Source of the DNA: Ephemerocybe angulata
Lineage: Eukaryota; Basidiomycota; Agaricomycetes; Agaricales; Psathyrellaceae
Direction: 5' to 3'
DNA: 64,000 nucleotides
Assembly: GCA_013368325.1 (NCBI GenBank)
Contig: JAACJK010000164.1
Coordinates: 1,302,001 to 1,366,000, forward strand
Numbering within the stretch: position 1 is the first letter of the stretch; every line of letters begins with the position of its first letter. Under the pieces are notes generated by a model. That model had not been told where the DNA came from. It ran no database searches and saw only the letters and a list, made by a program, of their open reading frames with translations. Shown one piece after another: positions 55,665 to 64,000 of this stretch. Made by a program: the position numbers and the translations under genes.

Positions 55665-57069
55665 CTACAGGCCAAAGGCAAATGTAGGTATCCCGTAGTG
55701 ATTCATGACAGTCCGGACCTCTCCCCCTTCCCCAGCGCCAGCAGCGACATACAGGGGGACAAAGTGGTCTTCGCGCGGATGCGAAGCTCGGAACCCTGGA
55801 TGCCTGGGCAACTCGCACATCGCTTTCTTCCTTAAAGCAGCCTGTAAGATCTCGGTTAGCTCGCGTCCTGTTCGCAAGGTGAAATAGAGTTGGAAACACA
55901 CATCTTCAACACTGACAGCCTGGTGTAACGCGCTGTCGAATTCCTTGTGAATCGGTTTCGCCGTTGCGGGGGAGAACGATGACCTATCCCTCAGGTTGTG
56001 CGCAGTCAGGCCGCCGGAGAGCACCAGAATTCCCTCCTCTCTGTCACAATTCAGGGACAATTTCGCAGCATCAGTTGACCGAACGTATTCGGGCGCCAGG
56101 CGAAAAGCGCAGCGAGGACAAACACCCACCTCAGCTTCGCGACTGCTTTGCCTGCTTGCCAGTTCTTCTCCGGATCAAGGCTGGAGTCGATGGAGACCTG
56201 AACAATGGGTATCGAGGTAAACTCCTCTCCGAACATGATCCTGAAGGGCACGAATACGCCGTGGTCAAGCCCTGGGCCCTCGAAACCTCTCCCGTCTTCC
56301 CCCCGTGCCTCCTTCTCGTCCGTTAATCTGGCTTTCAAACCATTCTGCGTGGCAAACGATTAAGGAGCCGGTTTCAGGGCAGAATTATAGGGGTCTGGTA
56401 CCTCTTTATACAGATCAACGACGCGTTGTGCCAGTTTGGAGTCTCCCTTCGACTTGAATTTCAACTGGTACAGTTCGGGTGGGAACCCGAAGTAGTCCAT
56501 CAACAAGGGGTTCTCCTTGTAATCCGACACTAAGTACCCCACCCCAATCCTCCTTTCAGCAATCCCGATTGTTGGGCCCAGGAGAACCACTCACCCAATC
56601 GCGTCCCGTGCGTTTCCCAATGCGCGCTAAACACAACGATGCCCTTCGGATTATACTTCTCCAAAAGGGTGGACCCAAAGGCTTTCAGGAAATCTGAGAG
56701 TACACCCGTCGAGCCCTGATACGCAGCCATATCTCCCATCCCGGCAGCCATGTGTGGGGGAAACGCAAGGATCGGTGAGCCGTGAGCAAAGAAGAAGACA
56801 GGAATCCTTTCGGGGGTCGCAGGCAGGTCCTTGAGGCTCTGGAGGAAGTCGATATTGGAGCTCGCAGCCATGGTGGGTATTGCTGGAGACAAAGTAGTCG
56901 TGTTCGTCGAGTAGTTCCGAAAACGGGATATTAGATTTCGTGAAAGTGCACCGATACCGATGGCACTCGAAGCAGCGGTCAGAAGCGAGGGATACAGGAC
57001 GAGCAAGACAGCAGCGAGCGCGACGAAGAGGGCAAACTGGGTGGTTGTGAGCCCGGAGAAGTAGCGCAT
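55665..57069 (-). CDS. LigB-type aromatic ring-opening dioxygenase (4,5-DOPA dioxygenase extradiol-like)
   Basis: Class III extradiol dioxygenases use Fe(II) or Zn to open catechol rings. Spliced exons read VFFFAHGSPILAFPP (metal His), GIVVFSAHWETHGTRLG (second His), DYKENPLLMDYFGFPPELYQLKF, LKARLTDEKEARGEDGRGFEGPGLDHGVFVPFRIMFG, ILVLSGGLTAHNLRD and REDHFVPLYVAAGAGEGG. Together these match the plant/bacterial YgiD/DODA group. The first 60 residues add a membrane helix (TTTQFALFVALAAVLLVLYPSLLTAASS) and a Ser/Thr linker; translation from the internal ATG (MAASSNIDFL, 56872) would give a soluble form. Introns lie at about 56590-56530, 56400-56340 and 56120-56040. Substrate unknown; no pigment cluster is nearby. 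Confidence 0.83.
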
Positions 57070-57801
57070 ACCAAAGGGTCAATCAGGCCAACTCGCAATG
57101 CTTTATAGCACCTGGCAGATAGTGTCATAGTGCTTTGAATCTTGACGGCTGCTGACCAAGTTCACGAGCATATGATGACCTTCGACTGGCTGAGGACGTG
57201 AGCAGGATGTGTCAGAAGCCATGCACCAGGCGATCAAAGCAACCCAATGTGGGCCTCCGCCTCTCACGGGTACTTATTGCTTGGACACACCGCTTTCCTT
57301 TTAACCGCATTTTGGAGGGTGAACACCGAGCGACGAGAATCGGGAGGGAGAAAGGGAAACACTGCCCCATTTGCACTAATAGTAAACGAGGCCGCACCAT
57401 ACTTATTCCGTTTACTTGCAGCAGGGACACATCCTTAGTCCGTTTCCTTGCACCCCCGCGCGTAGAACTCAAGAGAAACACTGGAAATGGACATGACAGT
57501 GTTGATTGGAGTACACTTATCATAGCACTGAAATAAAATGTATTTTCCTGGATGCTTATGGATTCAATGAACTGGTTCTAGCATGTTTTGACCAGCTTAA
57601 GACGCTTCAAAGCTTCAATAGCTTGTTGGAATTCAAACAAGTCAAGTAACCCAAATTGGCGCGGCGATATACATGCGGTACATGCGGCAACAGTGTCAAT
57701 ATTAAAGTAAAAGTAAAAGTAAGAGTGAAAGTAAGCTCAAGTAGACAAGGAAGCAAGGGCCCTCTTTCTTCCAGACCGGGACAAGGGCAAGCAAGCTGGA
57801 C
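57070..57801. other. Intergenic, dioxygenase promoter and SPT16 3' flank
   Basis: About 730 bases with no supported gene. Open frames on both strands (for example 57198-57536 plus and 57212-57523 minus) overlap each other and have no family content. A short tandem repeat lies at 57700-57735. Confidence 0.45.
57700..57735. repeat. Short tandem repeat, AAGTAA-like units
   Basis: About six imperfect copies of a six-base unit (AAAGTA, later variants AGAGTG and AAAGTA) in the SPT16 3' flank. A simple microsatellite. Confidence 0.7.
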
Positions 57802-60800
57802 TCAACGCTTTCCCTTGGATTTACCATTAGCTTTAGGAGCGGGCTTCTTCTTCTTGGGTCGCTCGTCTTCATCCGAGTCGCCTCGGCGGCCCTCGTTCCG
57901 CTTCAGATCGGCCTTAGCAGCCTTGCGCTCCAACTCGTCCCAATCCTCGCCCTCGGATTCAGAGCCATCGTCGAAATCTGAAGCGTCTCCATCACTGTCG
58001 CTTCCGTCTCCAAAATCGCTGCCATCATCATCAGAGCTTTCTGAGGAGAATGCATCCGATTCCTCCACCTCGAACTCAGATTCCTCTTCCTCTGAGGATG
58101 ACTGCTCTTCCTGCGCGCCAGCCGCACCACCCAGGAACGTCCAACCTCCCTCCCGGAAGAAGTCGTAAGGGTTTTCGTTGACGTGCTTCATCAATGGGCC
58201 CCAATTCAAGTTGACCGGTCTCTCCGCCATTGGGATGTCCACGGAGCTGAAGGGGGCGGTTAGTAAGGGCGCAAGCGTGAACTGATCACGGGAATACGCA
58301 CTCCAGCCAGTTCTTGACATCGTCCATTTGTCCGCTAGCAATAGAGTTGATGTGAAGAGGTGCCTTGGTGAAGTCTTTGAAAATGAGAACAAGATCGAAC
58401 TGCTTGAGGCCGTATTGGACACGCTCAAGTGAGGCAATTTCGATATCCGCGAGGGTAACGACGAGGAATGGCGTGTCGGAGAGGTGCACGAGACACTCGG
58501 TGGTGGGTTGCAGGCGAACATTGGTCCGGAAGGGTACGCCCTCGAAAGAAAGCTCTCGGAATGGAATGTCGAGTTCAAGAGTGTCTCCAAGCGAGATTGA
58601 CGCGGCGTCAGCAATCTTCTCAGCGAAAGCTTTCACTTCCTTGTTGAGCATGGCTCGGCGCTTGCGTTCCTGCTGCTCCATCTCGATTTCATCTTCGTCG
58701 CCATATCGGTGCTTTCGCTTCCTGTTACCTGTCTCGTCGAACTGCACATCGGTGGCTTCCCGGAAGAATTGAACGTCCTGGTAGTTCAAATCAGCAACGA
58801 AGTAGCTACAATAAAAGTACTTTCAAACGGAGACTCACGGAGGTCTTCTTCTTGCCGATCATGATAGGAGCCTTGAGGTGCATATGGACAATGACCAGTA
58901 GTTCGTGATCGCAAGGCTGGAAGAAGAGATGCTTGACATTGCTGAAGAGAACATCTGGGAGGAATACTTGAATACAGGATAGTAGAACCATCTGTAAGCA
59001 CTTACCAACGCGCTGCGCCCCAACGGACTGGTATCGAACACCGTTCGTGTGAATTTCTACCTCACCAGGCAAACGCTTGCCATCAAGAGCTGGGCGAATG
59101 AAAGCTTCTTGCAATTTATAAGGGCGTCGACCTTTCAGTTCAACCAGCGTCCCTTGCTCGATAACATCGGCCATCTCCTTCTTCTGCTGTTCTCGCTTGT
59201 TCGCTTCCTTCTTCAAATCCGTAATTTGTTTCACCAAGTTATCGAAGCGATGTCCGTCCGGCGAGCGGTAGGAAACAGACCGAATGAATGTGGCATCGGG
59301 ATCTTCAAAAGGCTGAACAAGTAATGAGCAGGATACTACAGGAAGTAAAAGAGCAAGAAACTAACTGTGTCTTCTTTCTTACCGGCCAGTTGGCCAGGCG
59401 TCTGGAAGTTGATTCTGAGGTACGTGAAGTCACCCTCGTCGCTTTTGCTGGCATTTTTTATGGTGTTGATATGAAAAGGAACAGCAAAACCATGGATGGG
59501 GAGGATCACAGACTGGGCTTTGCGATCAACGAAGATCTAGAAGGATATATCAACTGAAGTTACTGGGCGAGGATATGCAAGGGACTCACCCTCAGCCTTT
59601 CAACCTCGTCTGGCAAAGCCCCTTCGCCTTTGTAACTCTGGAACTTCTTCCAACCTTTACCCTCCTTTCCGGAACTGCCTCCTCCGCCTTCCGAGAACTT
59701 AGCGAGGCCATCCTCCTGCAGTTTCTCATGAAGCTCCTTCTGATGTTCCAAGAGCCGGGAAGCAGCGGTCTGGTGAACTTCATCCTGAACGGCGCGCCGC
59801 GGGTTGCGGAGAACCTTCCCAGCAATGGTCTTTGCCTTGGCAGGGGAACCGTTCACTTTGGATCTGGTAGGGGCCTTCTTGGACTTCGGTTCGTCCACAT
59901 CGCTGCCTGCGTCCAAGAAGAAAAGTGTTTCCTTCGAGTGCTTCACTCCATCGGTGAGGAGGACAGATTTGTTGGCGTCGATCCGGACAGTGTCAACGAG
60001 GTGAAGTGCGTATCTTGGAGGTGGTTAGTTCCATGGAAATCCAAACAAAAAGAGCAATTTGCGTACTTTTGACCATTCTGATCCGTCAGGTCCGAGAAAC
60101 CAAGCCCGAGGTTGAAAACCATGTTGGTCTTGAGTTGACGGGCATTTTTGGCTGAGAGGACATATGTTGCGTCACGGAATTCCATTCCCATCTGAAGGGA
60201 GGATCAATAAGGAAAACAGCCTCTCGAGAAACCAAAACTCACCCCAAATCCGACCGTCTTCACAAAGTGCTTCTCTAGCTCAGGCCTTCGCTCTCTTACG
60301 AAATCCAAGGCATGGAGGTAAACATCCCTTGCGGTTACACCTTCCTTCATGAACAAGAGGAGTTCTGCTTGCAAGGACAGCAGCAAATTATACTGCGCTT
60401 CTTGTTGCTACATCGGATATTGGTTTCAAATTAAATGACGCCGCATAATCTTTCACATACCGGGTTGGGGTCGACGATAAAAGTTCGGCCGACATTCGTA
60501 GAATAAGATTTGTACCGAAGACCGAAGGAGACCAGAAGAACACCCTTGTGAGCGATGTTATCTTCGGTAGAGTCGATAGTGTATCGCAGGTCGTAACCCG
60601 TCTTTGAAGACTTGGAGATGATTATTGGGGGGTAGCAAAACTCGGCGGAAGCCCAGTCAATCTATACCAACGGTGAGCACAGTGAGGAACAACTTTGGGT
60701 TCGCGACGTACACTGGTCAAGTCCTTGCCCTTGCCCCAGACCTTCATATCAGGCCCCTTTGCGTTGTCACCCTCGCCAGAACCAAGTCGGGCTTCGATCT

Positions 60801-61718
60801 GAACTGACAAGGTCTCATGGGTGACTTTCGACTCCCTGTCGAGAATCGACTCAAGTTTGGGGGCAACATGATGCTTCAGGAGGGTCGATGTGAGGTTCGC
60901 TGCGGTTTGCACGAGTTTCTATCGGGGCAGGCCCACAAGTCAGTCTCCCGCAAGAAAGAAAGACCCCGCGCACATAACACTCACCAATTCATCCGCATCT
61001 TTAACAGCCATTAAGCCCGAAACCGCAGCAGCCATTTCAACAAGTTCTGGCTTTGTATCCAGCTCCGACACCACTTTCTGCCACTCAGTCACTAACTTCC
61101 CAGTGTGAGCCTCCTTCAACAGAGTGCCGACGCGTTGGGCAGACTTGTAGAGCTTGAGGAACTCGGGAATCGCGTCGTTTGCTGGTTCTTTTGCCTTGGC
61201 TTGCGCGTAGATTTGCATGCTTGGAACACCGGGTACGTTTTGAATCTGGGCAAGGATTTTCGCTGGCAGGAAGTCCTAAAATTTGAGGGAGGGCGAGGGC
61301 ATGCTATCGTCGAGGTTCCTCACCTTTCGAGGCCGAGCATAGTACGGCGATTTTGTCTCTTTGGAAGAAGATTAAGGTAGAGGGAAACTCGTAGCCCAAC
61401 AACCATTGCTGTCGTGGCATGAGCACTCATTGGGTGTGTCTGACGATGTGGCGAAAAGGAATGTCGCTCACCTGGAAGCAGGTTCCCTTTCTCATTGGTT
61501 CATCCTCAGACGCAGGGTCTCCTGCGACAAGTAAGAGAGCATCCGAATCAGCTATTGAGGCGTAGTCATCGTTTTTGCTGGCATTCTGCACGCGAAACCG
61601 CGACGAGCAAGCGTCAGTGGATACATTCAAAGTGACTTACAACCATACTTACGTTCCAAGCTTCATAGATTCTCTTGACACGGGCAGCGTAAGTGGACTT
61701 GTTAAGCTCTACCAGCAT
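57802..61718 (-). CDS. SPT16: FACT complex subunit SPT16
   Basis: The large subunit of the histone chaperone FACT, which loosens and rebuilds nucleosomes in transcription and replication. About 1,060 residues over roughly a dozen exons. Order: aminopeptidase-like N domain ([30 protein letters not shown]-like [72 protein letters not shown]), linker, PH-like middle domain ([73 protein letters not shown]) and an acidic C-terminus ([16 protein letters not shown]) ending [11 protein letters not shown]. An ATG at 61821 is out of frame with the family start; 61718 gives the conserved one. Confidence 0.93.
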
Positions 61719-61847
61719 TTCCGAGAGACGAAAGTGGGGCTGGTGAAGGTTGAATATTGAATGCAAGTTCTGACTCTGAGCGCGTCCGACAGCGTGCTCT
61801 GAGTACGCGCCAAAGCCATTACAGCGGAGCTTGAAATATATACAACA

Positions 61848-62949
61848 TTAATGACTAATATCAACAATAATTGGCTTTGAGCCTCTATGAGCGATGGCTG
61901 CATTCACTGCTACCCGCTCATTGTTATCCTCATTCTTCAATATTAAGGCACCACGCGCTTCATGTATATGCCTGTGGAGGTTGTCAAGTCATAAACTGAA
62001 TCTTATTAGCCTTATGTACTCACCCGAAAACATGAAGCCTGCAAGAATGCAGCATCTCCAACCTTTCTCCGAGAAATCGGCATCCAGCATTCTTCCCCTT
62101 TCTTGTCAAGTCGAGGACCTCGAAGGGCGGTGTATGTGTCAGGAGTATCTCGGTGTCGAGGGGAATCCGGTTATATAACTCTTCGGAAGCATCAGTGCAT
62201 GACAACCCCGTATCCCTTAAGACCGACCTTTTGCTGCTTCTTCGTTTTTGTATTGGAATGCCCCGCCTGCATAGTGCGGTGCTGCCTGCATCGAAATCAA
62301 GATACATTTATCAGCGACGCCTCTTTATATCCAGCGGCTTACGAACAGGAGAACCGTAAACTTTCCACGATCTACCCCCCTCGGTCGTAAATTCCATGCT
62401 CTCGTGCTCAAGATAGTTGAGCCCTGCGTTTTTCACCTCCTGGCTCCTCACATATTCCCGGATGGATTCCAGCGATTCTGGCGTCTGTGCTCATCAGCCC
62501 TATACCCTTAAGAATTAAATCAGAAACAATACTTCGTCAACATGTGCCTCAATGGGAAGCCTCGCATCGAGACAGAGCTGTGTGAGGGGGCCGTACTATA
62601 ATGAGCACACACCGCGACAGCGGCCACCGTCAAACAAGTTCTTACGTCGTGGTTTCCAGCGACAATTCTTGTAGAATGTGATTAGCCTATCCTCCAGGTG
62701 TAGTTCATAGATTGCCAACACTTACATCTTTACTGGATGAGGCTCCTCTTTCAACCAGTTGATCACTGCCTTCACCTGATGAGGGTAACCCCAGGCGCTC
62801 AGGTCCCCAGAGTGCAGAAGAACATCGCCGAAGGGCAGAGGCTCCCGTCTCGAATGCGTGTCAGATATGCAAACAAACCTCGTCCACCCAGCACCGGGGT
62901 GCGGAATAGAGTCTACGGAGTCATACTCGATATGGGTCTTCACCACCAT
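61848..62949 (-). CDS. Calcineurin-like metallophosphoesterase (MPPED1/2-like)
   Basis: A binuclear-metal phosphoesterase. Seven exons (62949-62726, 62667-62646, 62595-62533, 62484-62347, 62285-62228, 62180-62024, 61971-61848) sum to 261 residues. All metal motifs are present in order: FVCISDTHSR (D-x-H), DVLLHSGDLSAWG (GD), IVAGNHD (GNHD), ILLTHTPP and HVFGHIHEARG (GHxH). The spacing and short length fit the MPPED1/MPPED2 (239AB) group, cyclic-nucleotide or phosphodiester hydrolases of unknown physiological substrate. The GNHD motif sits in a 22-nt exon. Tandem with SPT16, 130 bases apart. Confidence 0.88.
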
Positions 62950-63109
62950 AATGTATGTTTTGGGGTGGAGCAAGTTCCAAAGCTGTCTCGGATCGAAGGG
63001 GCTGAGACTGGATGATGGTGCGAATCGAGTGCGATTACTACTACCCGGCTATTACTCTGTTGTACGAAATGTATAATAGTCTACGAAGTGTGCCCGCCGC
63101 CGCAAACTC

Positions 63110-63978
63110 TCAATCCAGGTCCTCAATTCCATGCACGGCCAGGTCTCGCAGGATAAAAACCAACTCTTCCACTCGGCTTTCGAGAACGGTCAACTTCTGC
63201 TCCTTCGCCTCCCAGTCCCTCAGTGTCTCGCGCTCGATCCGAGTGAGAAGACTCTCGTCTTGTTGAACGTCAGTTCGTTGTGACTTTTCCAGGACTGCTT
63301 TGACCTCTGGGGCTTCTCTTTCAGCTCTACGGCGGGCGCTGATATTGTAGAGTGTCTTAAAGGTGTCCTCCAAGATAGCCGCGTACGCCTTGTACAGATC
63401 AACATACCTGCAAGGATACCGTCAGAGAGTAATTTGGAATACACACACACCGCTACACACCAAAGGTAGAACGTCCTTGTCGGATTACGATCTGCGCTTT
63501 TAGGCACTTCCTGAGTACTAATGATAGAGTCGGCAGCCATGGCGGCAAGCAATGGCCGTACATCCTTCGCGGCCATCAACACCACTTTCGATATCTTGTG
63601 CAAGAAAAAGTCATAAGCAGATAAAATCTAGGAAAACTCGCTGGCTCACCTGCTTCTCGTCCATCTTTCCCGTTCCCAATAATAGTCGGAGAATCCTAAC
63701 ACCTTCAGAACCATGCTTCTCTCGCGTAACGGCCTCCAAAACTTGCCGCCGCAACCTCCGCGATATCGTCTCGAATTCAACCTGCACCTTGGAGCTCCCG
63801 AATGAGATGAACGCTCCCGCCTTTCCTGCTGGCGTTGGGTTATCCGCCGAAGACAGCATCCCGAGGTAATCCTTCACGCAAGTACCGGCAGAAACTTTTT
63901 TAGAGGGATACGCCAACCCACTCGATAGCTCTCCGACATCCGACAGTTGCATCATAACGTTGGAGACGGATATTGGGT
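63110..63978 (-). CDS. RPC82: RNA polymerase III subunit RPC82/RPC3 (5' end outside the window)
   Basis: RPC82 (human POLR3C) is part of the RPC82-RPC34-RPC31 subcomplex that opens Pol III promoters. The visible C-terminal part has an acceptor at 63979, so the gene extends rightward. The spliced text reads PISVSNVMMQLSDVGELSSGLAYP, KDYLGMLSSADNPTPAGKAGAF, SKVVLMAAKDVRPLLAAMAADSIISTQEVPKSADRNPTRTFYLWYVDL, TFKTLYNISARRRAEREAPEVKAVLEK and a coiled tail KLTVLESRVEELVFILRDLAVHGIEDLD. The TQEVPKSADRNPTRTFYLW stretch is a hallmark of the C-terminal winged-helix region. Family call secure; the N-terminal two thirds are missing. Confidence 0.9.
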
Positions 63979-64000
63979 CTGTAAACCCTCAAATCAGAAA

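Noticed and set aside
55665..57069. Betalain-type pigment locus around the DOPA dioxygenase-like gene
   Set aside because: No tyrosinase or glycosyltransferase partner is nearby, and the flanking genes are PKA and SPT16.
57198..57536. Overlapping frames on both strands of about 100 codons
   Set aside because: Neither has domain content, good start context or splice continuation; probably chance in a GC-rich interval.

Overview
The window is a gene-dense piece of nuclear DNA from a filamentous basidiomycete, most likely an agaricomycete. Nearly every gene is broken by many 45-70 nt GT-AG introns, genes lie on both strands a few hundred bases apart, and the spliced proteins look like agaricomycete versions of their families. 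There are no operons, bacterial promoters, CRISPR arrays or rRNA, and I could support no tRNA. I recognise about 31 protein genes; two run off the window ends (an arrestin-like gene on the left, RNA polymerase III subunit RPC82 on the right). Many exon boundaries were set by hand from splice consensus, reading frame and family conservation.

Left third (1-26.4 kb): arrestin-like protein (-), 3-hydroxyisobutyrate dehydrogenase (+), atypical SDR/epimerase (+), cytochrome b561-domain membrane protein (+), class I methyltransferase (+), SCYL2-like pseudokinase (+), HRQ1/RecQ4-type helicase (-), an 88-aa probable mitochondrial protein (+), an RS-rich protein (-), a LARGE/GT8-like glycosyltransferase (-), cyclin L (+), SRP receptor alpha (+) and a mucin-like single-pass protein (-).

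Middle (26.5-29.85 kb): a complete Tc1/mariner-type DNA transposon with 38-bp terminal inverted repeats, TA target duplication and an apparently intact, spliced 921-aa transposase. The transposase is unusually large, has a run of SUMO-interaction-like motifs in an acidic N-terminal region, and carries a long Cys-containing insertion between its second and third catalytic residues.

Right half (30-64 kb): glyoxalase II (+), SFT2 (-), EDC4-like decapping scaffold (-), a 34-aa copper-type metallothionein (+), Rab geranylgeranyltransferase alpha (-), splicing factor SYF1 (+), an unknown 231-aa protein (-), SSF1/Peter Pan (+), holocytochrome c synthase (-), nitronate monooxygenase (+), a DUF3445 protein (+), a WD40 protein (-), PKA catalytic subunit (-), a LigB-type dioxygenase (-), FACT subunit SPT16 (-), a metallophosphoesterase (-) and RPC82 (-).

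Most genes are unrelated housekeeping genes, with several in RNA and chromatin biology (HRQ1, cyclin L, EDC4, SYF1, SSF1, SPT16, RPC82); I see no biosynthetic cluster. Two things stand out: the complete transposon, and an abundance of very small exons (3, 6, 9, 9, 9, 12, 13, 19, 21, 22 and 25 nt) in otherwise ordinary genes, which ORF-based annotation would miss.
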